From assembly GCA_934045075.1 (NCBI GenBank), contig OW203721.1, positions 17,157,214 through 17,221,213 on the forward strand: a stretch of 64,000 nt of DNA, given 5' to 3'. Below, piece by piece: positions 26,401-41,400 of the stretch (positions within the stretch are counted from its first letter, which is position 1; each line of letters starts with the position of its first letter). This DNA is from Yponomeuta sedellus. Lineage: Eukaryota > Arthropoda > Insecta > Lepidoptera > Yponomeutidae. The notes beneath the pieces were generated by a model. It worked only from the letters and a program-made list of their open reading frames with translations. It made no database searches and was not told where the DNA came from. The translations under genes and the position numbers were made by a program.

Positions 26401-29400
26401 AGGCCCGACTTCTTCATGTTTGATTGTCTACATTATATAACTAGCGTTATACCCAACATTGTGGGAACAAATACACTCTTTCCGCTGCGGCTGTTTTCTT
26501 TGCGTTGCTTGTTTACCACGTTTCTCATTTCTCTTTTATGCAAGCGAATTTGTTTGACACACAGGACTGTGCAAATCCGTATTAACTTGTTACTGAAATA
26601 TTTTATTTTGAACTTTGTTTTAAAATGATCGATAGTAAAGTAAAAGTTCCGTGTATCGTGTGTGTATATGGATGTAAAGCAAATTGCATGCAATAATATC
26701 AACGTTAAATGGTAAAGAAATAATTCTTAATCAAAGGATAAACCATTTACTAATTTTGTATGTAAGAATATTCTTATCTTATCTTATGTACAGTCTATTT
26801 ATTCTTACTTGTCCAATTTAGTAAACAAGATTCTAACCTTCAAATTGAGATTAGATGCCTAAACTAGACATTTTCTCGCAAATTCATGAACTATGTTTAT
26901 AAAATTGGCAGTGTGTTATCTAAAAGAGTGTTCCAAGTTACTTCATTTATGGAAATATGACAGTTTTGGACTAAAAAGTCACAGTATAAGGGTAGAATCT
27001 TGTTTACTACATTGGACAAGTAAGAATAAATAGACTGTACTTATGTGTCTATGTATCATAATTGCAATTCTATTTTTCTGGTGGTGCAATGAAGTGTTCT
27101 CTATCTATCTATAATCTAATGGTGGTCAATTACATTGCGACGGCTTTAGTAATAAATAACGCATAGCAAATGTTATTAGTCCTGGCGCTCGATGCCTCAT
27201 TGCGAAAGTTCCTTGTGCATAAGCTCTCTGGTATTTTACTAGAAACTATTCAAAGCTTAAAGAATTACTTTGAAATGTAGAATATTTTCTTGAATATACA
27301 CCTTGTTATTAAATAATTTAAAACATAAAACCTTTCATTAGTATCACTTTTGTATGACATTCATCATACATATTGACCGCATCTTGACGCGGATATGTAC
27401 AATCTTGATTGTATAAAAAATAAATTAATTGAGAATTTTAAATATTGTTTATCGAAAGTGATTGTATCGATTTGGAAGGATTGTTTTTTTTAAGGTTTTG
27501 CGCGGTCCTAATAACAATTGGAATTATCATATATTCAGGATCTTGTTATAACAGTCCAATTCCGCCAACTTTTAATTATTATTATTAACTGCCGACTTGA
27601 CGACCTCAGTGGCGTAGCGGTAGCGCGTCTGCCTACCATGCAAGAGGTCCCGGGTTCGTATTCCGGCTGGAAACAAAAAAAAAGTCCAGGTCTTGGATGT
27701 TTACATGTTTGTGATGTCGTTGTTTCTTTCTGGTTCCCACGACACAGGGTATCCTAGTGTGGGGTCAGAGGCAATATATGTGTATGTATGTAAAATGTTA
27801 ATGTTAACTGGCTGCCCCAGCGAACTTCGTACCGCCTAACAGTCGATTCTTTTTTTTTCTCTCCGTAAGAACCATCCTCGTACTTCAAAGAATATTAAAA
27901 AAAAATAATTAGCGAAATCGGTTCAGCTGCTTTCAAGATTTGTGCTTACTAACACATTTGGGGATTCATTTTTATATTATAGATAGATAGAGAACTCTTA
28001 ATAACAATGCTGTTTTTATATGTTCTAATTCAAGGCGTAGAATAAAGGTTATTCTAGTTTACTGCTTAGTCGGCAGTTGACAAACTACCGTTGTAATTTA
28101 CCTAAGATGGCATTAGTATTCCATTAATACCACACACCCGTAAATCGGTTCAACCTGAAAGAAGTTACGGTCGAAAAAAAGAAACTGACAAACTTAACAC
28201 AAACCCTGAAATTACACTGCTTTTTGTACTCTGGTTGGCGTGCAAGAATGCTTGTGCTACAATCGCTTGTCATTAATTTCCAGGCCAAGAACCTGCAAGG
28301 TAAGCTGCTGATGCAAGAGCCCTTGTACTGCGCCAATATCAATGGCAACGTTGCGGATAAGCCGAAGGAGATGCACGTGTTCCTCTTCGAGCAGGCCATC
28401 ATATTCAGCACCGCTGTCGGCAAGAAGACTACGTTTACCAGCCCCGTCTACAACTACAAGGCCCACATCCAGGTAACGGCTTCTTTTAGATTAGATTTGA
28501 AAATTCTTTATTGCACAATAAGCATATTTGTACAAAGGAGAGTTTAATACAAATCTTTTATTCTTCATCCCACGGAATGTTTGAGTTTATGTGTTATGGT
28601 GTCATATCAACACGCGAAAACATCTGGATTAATTTCGGATTGCTTCCTCAGAATTCGCTTGAGCCAAACACAAAAGATTTATAATTTAGTAGATACCAAT
28701 CTATAAATATCTATAAAGATACCAATCTGCTGACTTAACTCTTTTGCATCTATGCTTGATGATTTAAACAGCATCTTGTGGCAACTAATACTATTAAACT
28801 GACCACTCACATGCCGCAGTGAATGGAGCATATATTTCTATTCCATGTTTCTATTCCTCTTGTCTGAGATTGGTGGACTTGATTCACAGGGAAGAAAACA
28901 TCTTGGATGCGTCTTCACCGCTTACCAATGGGCATATACTCATACTTTTGTATTTGTCTATTTCACTATTTCAAAAAAATAAGTGCGTACCGTCTTATTC
29001 GTCAAAGATTTTAATTCGCGAAGTAGCGAACTTGCTCCAAACTTAAGTACATATGTGAATTTTGAGCAAAATCACTCGCTAACCGTGAAGGAACCTGAGT
29101 GTTTGAGGGGTATACATACATACTTCAGCACTTGAAATTGTGATAAGCCCATACTGTCTCTGAGGCCAGATGAAAATAATAATGTCGTAATATTTTCTCA
29201 CGGCCTCTCCAACGTGACCCAAGCACATTTTTCTGCACGTTCACCATCCTAAATCGCCATCATCCCCCACAGGTCAACAAAATGGAACTCAGCAAGAACA
29301 AGGACGGAACGTTCGTGTTGAAGTCGACAGACCCCAACCGTACCCCCCACGTGTCGTACCACTGCCGCGCCCAGGAGGACCGCCGCCAGGAGTGGCTGTC

Positions 29401-32400
29401 CACCCTCACCAGCATCCTCCGCTCGCAGCAGGAGTTCAGCCTCATCCTGGAGAACCCGCACATGAACGAGGGACGCGAGCCCGCGCGCCACTCCACCGCG
29501 TAAGTACCCGGGCGTGTGGTGACCGTACTTTAGGGCGAAATCAGACGGTACATTTCTGTCATTCGGAAAGAAACCTCCAATAAATTATATTTGTTAATGA
29601 CCCGCGATGCTCATATATCTATTAAACGGGCCTTATCGCGATTATTTATTAAAAACCAATCACCTTATTCCCGACGTTTAGGCAATGCTGCAGTTGTCAC
29701 GGGTCAATGGTCAACGGTCACGGGTAGACTGAAGTGGCGACTACAGTCAATTATTGTAGTGAGGGTAGGTAGTCTGCCCTTAACTCATTTAATCGCGATT
29801 GGACCCGTCTATTTAGTTCCCGACCGCAAGTCAAATTCTCAGAGAATTATTTAGTGAACAGTTTGAGTCGGTCTTTCTAATTTTCCTACAAAAAATGAAC
29901 AATGAATCGTCTAGAATCTAAATTGTGAATCGTCTGATATCGCCTTTACCGCTTAACATTAGAATGAACTCGAATTGCAATATTTCAGTAAACGCTTGGT
30001 TTTGAATATTCTCTTTTGCTCTGGCTTACAACATTGGTAATTTAATAGTGATCTGTACCTTTACAAAAAGCAAGTTCTAGATAAAGTGTTCATTGCATCA
30101 CTATCCATCGACTGTCAATAGTTTCATCACCGCAAATATGGGGATTGTTAAGAGCAAAACCTTTTTTGTACTTTCCATTCTAAGATCCGTTGTCAAAACA
30201 GTGCATTTAATTTTTTAATTTATTTTTAGTTATTAAGCATCAAGCCATATTTATGAACCATTTCACGGTCGACCTATTTACACCTCCTTCCAGCACAACC
30301 GGTATAACTGCAAGACTGGCTAACTTTATTAGGTATGCGAAAAAAAACCTGCGCCGTCTTGCGAGGGTCGAACCGAACCTACCACATGTCAATGTTCTTT
30401 TATTTTCGGAATTCAAGCTAAGATGGTTTTCTAGAACGCGACGTCGTTGCAATAATGTATAATTCAAAGTCAAGCGAATGAGTTCCTTCTTGTGTTTCAA
30501 GCGTAGAGGCCCAGCTTACCATGGTCAAGCCGATTTGCCGAGCGGAGTAATACTGTTTATGAATCGCTACACATCTTTACAAATAGAAATCTAGGTTTAC
30601 TTACTAACTAAATGTAGCCAGCTTGCGCCAACGCTATCTGACAGCGCTATCTGTTAGTGTATCTAGAGATAAGGTCTATCCAGTGAATAAGTTCAAAAAC
30701 GACTTGCGTCATATTATTTTGAGAGTTATCCATAGATAAATTGTATCACTTACAAGTTACAACCCTGTCCATCAGCTATTTATTTCTTAATCCCTGGATA
30801 CATATTATCTAATTACTTACTTATCCAGTGACTTGGCGCAAGTTGCCTTAACTTTATTTATTATATTGTAACATTGATCTTTAAAAACACCATATTACCG
30901 TTTACGCCATAGGAAAGGGGGCGTTCAAATATAACGTAATGCAATATAGGGGAGGGAAAGTCTTGTAAAACGTTACCATGAGTTACAGGAGCGAGAAGAA
31001 AAGAGAAGAATTCGTTACGTAATATTGTTATTGTAATTTAAATAAAAAAAAGTCATGAATTAAAATCTCCCAAGTTGGCAAACCTTTTCATTGGTGTTCT
31101 ACGAGGAAACCCGTAACGTTTACAGTAACGTTTATTACAGAAAAACGGCTTGTTACAATGTAGAGTAGAAAAGAGAATCAATCATCAAATATTTCGTAAT
31201 TCAAATATTTCGTTACGTAATATTTGAACGCCACCCAGTTTGGAAAAGTGTGTTTTTGTTACACTGACGAGCTTATTTCATATGCAGAGTTCGTCGCTGT
31301 TTGTTTTGTGGGAGCTCAACGATACCCAATCCTGCTATTTAGCAATGCCTTTCCTCTTTTTGTTGATGCATCTGCTTGCACCTACGAAGATGGGCAAAAT
31401 AAAAATGTATAATAAGCGACATCAGTTCACTACCGTTTCGTATTGCACTTATGCTACAGCCGCTAAGAGCTCATATGGCATAGGGTCGACTGTTGGTAGG
31501 TGTACTTCAGGTTTGTGAACCCTGAAAGATGTGTTGTATTGTTCATTTGTGTTTTAACTTTTTGTGGTAATTGTATTAACAGCAATATTGTAATGCCACT
31601 GCCAAAATATACGCTTACGTTACATGTCACTAACTAAAAAATATACTCTTATTATATAGGCCGTTCGTTATTAAATCCACCGCACGAGCCGACTCAGGCT
31701 TAAAAACCCGTGGCCGCCACTTCCTTCCTTAATTAGCTAGACAGGGTGTTATAAAATCTCCATCACATTTACTCGTCAACACGAACAGCTTTTCAGTTGT
31801 GCACACTTCGAAATCGCTTAGTACTGTTACATTCAACAAAGTTACCACTGGCGTTATTAAAAAATATGGAATAGCTGATATTTTTTCGCAAAGTGAACAT
31901 TAGTTCGAATTTACGTGTGGGACCCCTTATTTTCGAATATTGCTGGTACACCCTGTCTAGATAAATTTCCCTCTGACTCAGGCTTATGACTGCCGGTGTA
32001 TTGATATTAGTATAATTTTCAGTTAGTCATGTAAGCTCTGTATTGTAGTTTACAAATAATTTGACGCTAAATTGTGTAATAAACTGCCCAGTTGGATTGG
32101 TGATGATTCGATAATAATTAGTAAAGTCATTTAGATAATTTTATTATGAATACCTAAGCTTTAAAAATAATTTTGGTTTACAATTAACGTGTTATGGTTT
32201 GTTGTCCTTGTAAAATTGTTTCTGAATCGTACTTTAACGTTTTCAGTAGCCATGTCCATTTGATGTAAGATCTAATATAATGGTGGAATTGATATTTACT
32301 AAGTAGATGTATTTCATTCCACATCTTATGTTGTAATGTAGAACTTAGAATGTTAGTATCACTTGACACATATTATCACTGACTTGCTCCATTATAATAT

Positions 32401-35400
32401 CATGATAATATACAAATTGTAATATGCAAATAACATCCCGAATTCGCCCGTAACTGTTTAGTCCTTTCCGCATGAGGAACACAGTCATTGCAAAATCTTT
32501 TTTCTAAAAATGAGGAAAACTGTCGTGTGACATAAATTACAAAAATAATCAGTACAGTATTTCTGACGGTACATTTGCGATTATGTAACATCGAATCAAA
32601 CCAAGACTAAGTTTCGGTTGGAATGCGCTACAAAAACTCCTAAAAACATTTCATTGATCTTTCATGACTTTGCACTCTTAGTATATAAATTCAATGATAC
32701 ATATAATGAGTGCTGCCGAAAAATACTGCCCAATATCCAGCGACATATCTCTTAGATTAGTCGGTTGCAAAGAGATTTAAAAATTTCTTTGCAACTTGCT
32801 ATGTAAGTGTGAAGACCCCTCAATCTCAAGTATCGTATTTTTTAGCAGTGCAGCTTAGGGGCAGCTCGCGGGAGGCTAGCACGGTCGTGGCTGGGCCCGC
32901 TGCCGCGGCACTGTTGAATGCGTCTTATATGAATGAAACGTGTAATATGCAATACTTGTATCTATCACAAAGAGTAGGTAAGAACGATAATACCGTAGGT
33001 TTACAAAATGAAATGTATAAAAGACTGCAACGGATAAGGAGGCTTAGTGAAGACGAAGGATATTTAATAGGGTTGTTTGGTTTAAGAGTAGGTTAGTTCC
33101 ACGATGTTTAATCAATGTACCTTAATTTTAAGATGACAAACAAATTACATGATAAATTGGGTCACCGAACGTTTACGAAAGTCTCTGAATATTAGGCATA
33201 ATTACCGCTTTCATTACTGTTTATGAGCATAAAGGTTAAGGTAACGATATCAGAACAATATACACTATGTGAAGCATAGTAGGTTTTTGGTCCGATTGTT
33301 CTAGAACGAGCTTTAGAACTCATCTTTGCTCCAACCCCATTGTAACGTTAATATCTAAACATTTATATAATGTGTCTAAATAACAATATGTCTAAGCGTA
33401 AGAGTACTTCAGTGTAACCCTGCCTATTGGCTGGTTAAATTAACTACTGTTTATTTTTATTTCTCAGAAAATATACATTAAACCATACAAAATATTTAAT
33501 ATTAATTCTAGTTTAAAAAAATATTATTATTACTTTTACTCAATTAGGTAAATAGGTTTTTATTAAATAATTGGGGCCAACAATCTTTGCGTTTAAGCCT
33601 TTATTCCGGTTATTTTAGGACATTAGTTGACGGTTTCTTAATTTCTCTGAATACTCACTGCAGCAGAGCTAGGCATAGATGCTACTGTTGTACTTATTGT
33701 ATTTTATTTAACTCAAGGCTGTTGTTACGTCTGTCTCGTGCGCTCTTTATATATATTTTTAGGGTTTTGTACCCAAGGGGTAAAAACGGAACTATTGCTA
33801 TGACTCCCCTGTCCGCCTGTCTGTCACTAGGTGTATCTCATGAACCGTGACAGCTAGCCAGTTGAAATTATCAGAGATAATTATGTTCCGTTCCGATACT
33901 AATCTAAACACAATAAAAAGTGGGACTTTAGGTAGACGCAAGATTCACTTCAAAAATGAGATTCGAGTGGGAGTTTGATTCGTACTTAGCCGGTTTTCTT
34001 TAATTTTTTGAAGGAAATCAGCATACTTTATGTGGTTAGAGGCTTGGTAATTAAATTACGACCATTGGAGATTGAGGACTATACATAGTGTGAGAGTGAT
34101 ATAATTTACTACTGCAAATAAAAATTTTGGAAGGAACTTCTATTTGTCAAAAACCTGTTATAGGAAAACAAAAATATATTATTTGACGTGGCTTGATATA
34201 ACATTATTGTACCTAGCAAAAGCCCGAACCTCATGTATCGAAAATTTAAAATTATGTTTCAGATATTTTAATTGTTATGCGACCGACACAGATGTCAGAC
34301 GCTACAGCAGCCTCGAAAAGTGCAAATAGGTTGATTTAACTATGCAAACTGTAGTTGCTGCATTTATATCTCTGTATTTCAGAGAGAATGCTTATTCCAC
34401 TAGCTTTTGATGTTTTAGGTCCGTAAGTAATGAATATGTACAGTTTCAGCGCTCTGACACAAGTTATATTAATTAATTCACGTTGTGCTCCATGTATCAT
34501 GTTTAGCTTTTTCCGTCGATATTATATCTATAGTTCGTAAATTGAAATTTTGATCTCGTATGAAATCCTTGATATTTACTTTGGGATAATGCTCTAAAGA
34601 TGTTAAGTTTATTATTTAACTATTGATTAGGTGTTATTAAAATTTTCTATCTTAATAATTATATGTTACACATGTCTTTATGTCATTAAAATGAGAAATT
34701 AAGTTAGATACTTGAAGATGTCATGTCAGAAACATTATAAGTCCCGCATCTTGGGCGGTTTATAGTCAAACTTTCGTATAATTTAATACTGACGTCTCGT
34801 TTACATGTTAAGCACTCTCATCCTCTTAAATAAGTATGTAATCTTATTTTACTTGTAATAACCCTATTAGTTAATTCGTACTGTTTCAGACTAAGTTCAT
34901 TTGTCATAATTTCTAGCCTTAAGACTGTCAGTCCTCGTATGTATATAATTATAATTAGTTGTCGAAAGCTGATGTCTGTATATATCTCTATAAAACCGAT
35001 TATTGCTAACCAATATTATTGTACCGTTACACGAGTAACTAATAAATGTGGAGAAAATATGGCTTGTGGTTTTCTGCTTTTAGCCCTGCATGCTTTTTAT
35101 GATTTTGGTTTGTTCATCGTTCGTTTCCTTGTAACTTGGGTGGCCGGCTTGCAGCGCTGAATCATACTAACGACGTAGCAGTAACACGCCTTATACAGTA
35201 AAGCTTGAGATCACAATGGCTCACCCAAGGAAGGCTCCACCCCTCCCGTTTGTTTAATTTTTTTTATTTTTGTTTAACGTTGAGTTTTTCCCCCGCGTGC
35301 GTGTAGGGGCGACGGGCGCGGTGCGCATGCGCCGGCGCCGCGCGCGCGCCTGCGGCCGCACGGTCACGCGCACACGATCAACCTGCCGGCGCGCGCGGGC

Positions 35401-38400
35401 GGCGGCAGCGAGCCGCCTAGTGCCACCTCGCCGCCGCACGCCAATGTAAGTATTTGACACTGCCGAAAAGTCCCCTGTATGTAGGTATCTAACCCCCTTG
35501 TGACTGGCCGCGTTCATAACAAGTATACTGTTACTACCTCTCTATTGAAAGGTTTATAGAGTGCTTTAAGCATTAATACTAGTCATTCCACACAGTGAAT
35601 TATCAGTGACCTCCGATAGTTGGCTTTATTTATAAGTGTGCTTGCTCTGAATTTTACGTACAGTCACAAGGCAAGGAAAAGAGTTACTAAATTTTTAGGA
35701 ATTTATATGGACCTTTAAGGACTTTCGGTTATACCCCTTTTTAGACGATAGTGACACAAAGTAGAAATAATAAATCTATTCTGGCAGCCGCTACACAGCT
35801 TTGCATTACTGGATTCAAGGGGGCACTTTTTGAAACCGTGAGGTTAAAAGGTCTTGGGGCTTTAACGGTTACAAAAAGGGCTCGTATCTTATTAGCTTTT
35901 GACTGCCTGTTAGTAAGGCACATTTACGTAGCATACAACACAAGCTAAACTGGGGACCCCCGATAGACGGTAACTGTGCATGCGCTTGGGTGAAGTTAGC
36001 TGGAAGTCTGTCTGGAGGCAATATACTAAGATAATGTAACGTGTTCTCTTTTATACTAATAAAAACATATATTAACAAAATAAATAATAACATTGGTGAA
36101 ACTGTGGAGCACTGGCTGTCTTTCGGATTGCAATTTCGGAAGATAAAATTACTTTTGTGGGCTATTGATTGAAGATACTTGCTGGATATTCTGTCTGATA
36201 GAGTTTCAACGAATTTAGCTAGCTTAAACCAAGATGCACTGTATAAACATAATCTCCCACCTCTAACTTTGATTATAGTAATCGTATGTACTGGTTGAGA
36301 CAATCGAATAAATCCTGGATTATCATTATTTTTTGCGACGGACACAATATAATGACATGTCCTGATAACCAAAGTCATCGCAGTTGTGAAAACAGAGGCA
36401 ATCCGCTATTTGACACGTATCAAATTTGACGCGATCAATGAATATTTCCAATAGTATTTAACGTAAGAAACCGAAATATATTGATTTTGGTAAGTATGCA
36501 GGATGGCTGCAAAATTTGCAAAGTGAAAAAATATTTTCCTCGTTTAATTCGTAACGGCGAAAACGCTATCCCTCATCTTGAAACCATCTAAAGTATGTAA
36601 ACAAACATCTTTCAGCCACAGCCAGTGGACATTGATTATTATAGGTCTTACATCAAAGACTTCACATAAATACACCCGAGTTTCAATTGATACCTAAAGA
36701 GTCCGGGTCTCTTTTGGCAAGTTTGAGCAAAGTTTTTCGAATGTTAATTTCACTGGGTACACAAATCCACAACTTCCCGGGGGTCTTTATTGACGTGTTT
36801 TTTTCATTCTCGAACAATGCAATAATTATAATTGGTATATTTTGGCCACATAATTTTAAAGTGCATAGTGGTACTCTAGTCCATTCACAACAGCAAAGCA
36901 AGAGGCGCGCGGAAAATTTTTACTTGGTTATCTGTACATATTCAGTCTTATTTATGAATTATGATATCTGTTAGCGATGTGCGGGTTCCGATTGAAGTCA
37001 GAAGATGGGGATGAGGAAAAGAGTAAGGCAGAAGACGTTGGATTTCAAAAACGATGTGGTTGTGCGTGCGTGCCGCTAGGGTGCGCTAAATTTGGTAGCT
37101 AATGGCCGACTGACGTGAGCTGCGGCGTGGGGATGCCGCTGTCACACACAGCGACGCGCACGCGCACGGACACACTTGTGTGTTTATTATAACATAGGTG
37201 CAGTTTAAAAGACAGCCCTGTCGGTAACAATATCCTAATATGAATACTTCAGAGAAAATAGCAATGTCGCGGATGACATTGCTATTTTCTCTGAAGACCC
37301 GAAAGAACTAGAAAGCATGATCACAGAATTATCAATTGAAAGTAAGACAGTCGGCCTATACCTAAATGCCTCAAAAACAAAGATTATTACGTATGGAGAA
37401 GAAGAAGTTATAATGGTAGAAGAAAACACAATAGAGTATGTTAAAGACTATATATATCTAGGCCAAGCAGTTTCCTTCGAGAATCTGACAGAGAAAGAAA
37501 AAAATAGAAGAATTGCCATCTCGTGGAGGAAATACTGGTCAAGAAATCATGAAAAATAATAAGATTCATATAAAGATCAAAAGGAAACTGTATGAAGTGG
37601 CAATTCTCCCCTGCCTGACTTACGTATCCAAACATGGGCTCTAAGAAAAGAAGACGAGAGGAGACTTGCCATACATCAGAGAAAAATGGAGAGAAGCATG
37701 CTAAACATTAAACTATCCGACAAAAATACCAACGAGTCAATACGAAAAAGAACCAAAATAACAGACATTGTAACAAGAAGCAAAGAACTGAAATGGAAGT
37801 GGGCAGGACATGTATGTAGAATGGATAACAACAGATGGGCGCAAAAGGTGACTGACTGGTATCCCCGAGATGGGAAAAGAAAAGTGGGAAAACCAAGGCA
37901 AAGTTGGGAAGATATTTTCAAGCAGAGATGTAGTCCAAACTGGAGAAAGCAAGCCAGAGACAGAGAAGAGTGGAGGAAACAGGGGGAGGCCTACGCCGAG
38001 GAGGCGACTTCCATAAATAATGTTAATAAATAATAATTAATTAATAAACTTTATAATATAGTATTTATTTTTTCATATAGTTTTTAAATAATAATATTGA
38101 AATTATTTTTTTTATTTTTTTTTATGTAATTGATTTATTTATGGATGAATTAAAGGCTTTTTTATTTATTTTATTAGAATAAACATACAAAACCTACAAA
38201 CGGACAAAGAACAATCGAAATTGTATAATATTATATAATAATAAAAAAATCCGATTTTTTAAAGTACAGGTACCGCATTTTTAGGTTTCGTATCTGGCAA
38301 CACTGGCGCGCATAGGAAATGTATCCAGGCCAAAATCTTATTAAAAAAAAAAAAGAAAACTGGTCAAGTTTTCCCGCCATAGCGAAACATTTTTGACAAC

Positions 38401-41400
38401 TAGTTTTCACAATTGAAATTATAGTTAGGTATTTAATAATTAAAATGTTTACAAGTACTAGTTACGAAGAAAATTATTTATGTTGTACACCGCCCGATAT
38501 AAGATGTGAAGCCCTTAACGTTATGGAAAGTTTACTACCTGAAAACTCCAAGGGAAAAAATCTATTTATCTACTAAATAAAATGAGTTTTTATTGTTATT
38601 TTATTCACAAGTGTTTTGAAATACGTCGTATGATACACGTGTGTATTTATGATAACCTCCTTTACTCTTTTAAGACGCAATAGCGCCTCGGCGGTAATCA
38701 CCAATGTTCCACACTAGTACCATAATGTACTATTACGTCACGCCGAAGGATTTCACGCACACCTTGCGATGACGCGACCGTCAATATTGCAAAAAAATAA
38801 ATAAACGTACATACATAAACCTTCATTTATAAATTTTGTGAGTTTCCTGATAAATGTAGAGTAGGCCCCTTTTCTGAAGCAAATCCAAACAGTAGTGGTA
38901 ATCCAAACTTCTTCGATTGACTCGGCATATTATCGTGTCCTATTTAGGTACTATGTTTCATGCCCGTCCACCGTACTTCATAAAATGTCCAGGCCCCGGG
39001 TTCAGTATCTGTCTCGTTGGCACATTCTAACATACCTATTTAATTATTGTAAAAAAAGAAGCTTTCATAAAGTTGGTTACAACTTCATTATAACAAAAAA
39101 TAACGGTCTTGTTCCTCTAAAATACTCCACAGGGGCAGTGTAAATAATATGACGACTCTCAATTTACCACAGACTACTTAAACTGACTCTGCAGAGTATT
39201 TCGTGATTTTATAAATAATATCGTTACAATAAAAAGAGGTGCAAAATATTTAAATATCCGTAATTTTAGTAACAAAGCCTCAGATGATACTATAATCATT
39301 AAAAATCTTCATACTTATGAAGGGACCGCGTGAGGTCAGGCCAGGCGTAACGACAGCCTTAATGCAAATAAACTTTGCTAAGAAATGTTAGCTTCAAGTA
39401 AAATGCTCTTTACGATTATGCCAATGGCAAGTTAACGTGCACAAACGCGCAAATCCTTGTGGCGTTCACGTAATATCAAAGTCAGTGGTCTTGCATCAAA
39501 CGAATAAGCCCCCGTGACAGTTACACTAAGCTGATTACGTTCGGTACAGGAGACTATGTAGTATAGTGAATAGTTAGCTTATACTCGTACTGGGCTTAGA
39601 ATATTAACAAGTTCGAAGGCTCGGACTGCTAGCGTGACAATTGTTCGTTTTAAAACGTTTCATTACGATTGTTTTTTTTTTGTAGGCGATCAGAACGCGT
39701 AATCTGAGCCTTCCAGGCGTTGATTCTATTGTTTTTTCAATGTCTCTTTTTTGTTATAAATAATATATAAATAATACCTTGAAGGATATTCCAAAAACTA
39801 CATAACTAACGTTTAAAGCCTTTGAAGTTTTTAAATAAGTTTTTGCTTTCTATCAAGTTTTTTTGCACGTCAAATACAGGGTGTTAAAGAAAAACTATAC
39901 TGAACTATCTAGCACATCGTTTCTATCAAACCAATGATTAGTGATATATATACTGCTCAAAACAATCAGGCGAATAAAATTCCAAAGTAAAGTTTGGTCT
40001 TAATTATGACTGGCTACCAAATATTAAGGTGGCATCCTTCACGAAAGCGAATAACAAAAGAACATCAGCTTGTTTGCTACTAGTTCAAATAAGATAATAG
40101 GCAAGAGTCCATGTACATGCAAAACCAAAATGCGTCATCAATTTTTTTTACTTTTTAGATTACGCACAGAAAACTCACATTAAGTGGCCTTTCAAGTCTT
40201 GTAAGTGTTACTGATATTCCTCTTAGGGGAATAAGTACTGAATTTCCAATGTATGCAGAGCATTATGTAGAAACCACCCCCTTTTAACCCCTCCTTCTTG
40301 AACCAGAGTGACAGGTCAGGATAGTCAGTTAGATATGGCTTAATTACCTTCGAAACTAAAATAATACACACTTCAATTAACAGCTCTTTTATTAAACACT
40401 CTTTGTTTTCTGTACCTACCTAATTAAAAGTTAAGAAAACTCGATTACGAAATTTTCGTTCTAGGTCTAGATAGACTAAGGCTGACATTCAGAGACGAAA
40501 ACTAAGCTAAGACCGGTCTCAGAAATGTCAAAATCACGTACTTAGAAATATTTCGTATTCAGAATCGAATCTTATCAAGTTGAGTATGAAATGGTACTTA
40601 GCTAAGTGTAAGTAGCCAATATTGGTGACTTTACATGAACTTAGATAGAAGTGTCTTCTGTCATTTGTTGGTTCTCTTCACTTTGAGGTTACCTTTTTGT
40701 CGTATTGTTTTGGTTGGAGTTTGTCATTAGCATTGTGTTTACTGCGGAGTTTTGTGAGAAAATGAATCGCTTTAAGTTATGGACTTTTTAGAAGAAGTGG
40801 ACGCTTTGGAAGACCTAGGCCTGGATGATGTAGCCGTTGTTCCGAGGCAAAGTAATATCTACTCAAGGAACTTAAAAAATCCGTTTGAATTTTATTCAAA
40901 CAGCGAACTTCGCGATCGATTTCGCTTCTACAAAAAAAAATATTAGAGATTTTATAATGCCCTTGCTCGCTGTAAGAGACGAGCAGACAGAAAGAGGTCT
41001 TCCCATTCCAAAGGAAACCCAAATAGCAATTGCTTAGCTCATGCTTAACTCCGGCTCCCGATCGAATGTGAATACGAAAATTTCGGCGCTTTACTAAGTA
41101 TGACTTTAGTTTACTTTGCTAAGACTGCTCTAAGCGTGAACTTGGGATTCGTCTCTGAATATCAGCCTTAGTCTTGGCTACGTTATTAATAAAGAACAGT
41201 TAATAGAAACGCAGATTATCTTTTGTCTTTTGTACTCATGAACCATGTCATTTTAATATTTGATGGATAATTATAATAAAATATTTTTTTCTTTTTAATA
41301 TACCTTGATTTCTTATTCGCTTCTTGTATTTAGCAGTTTAACTCCTTTCTCTGATGCCCTGTCTTAAAATTCCTATCTTCATTAATTTTATTCTTCTTTT

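Larger units (their letters stand above)
29500..35306. other. long trio intron
   Basis: 5.8 kb. Contains the two inverted-repeat elements listed at 30917 and 31737 and the repeat at 33740. The open frame at 32809-33096 begins near a TTTTTTAG acceptor, but neither its phase nor its content fits trio. No SH3-like coding was found. Confidence 0.5.

Noticed and set aside
32809..33096. A 95-codon open frame starting near a TTTTTTAG acceptor
   Set aside because: Considered as a trio exon, but its phase does not match 29499, and the matching phase stops after four codons. No family resemblance.
35869..36378. A 169-codon minus-strand open frame
   Set aside because: No recognisable domain, AT-rich codons, no splice-site support, inside a trio intron.
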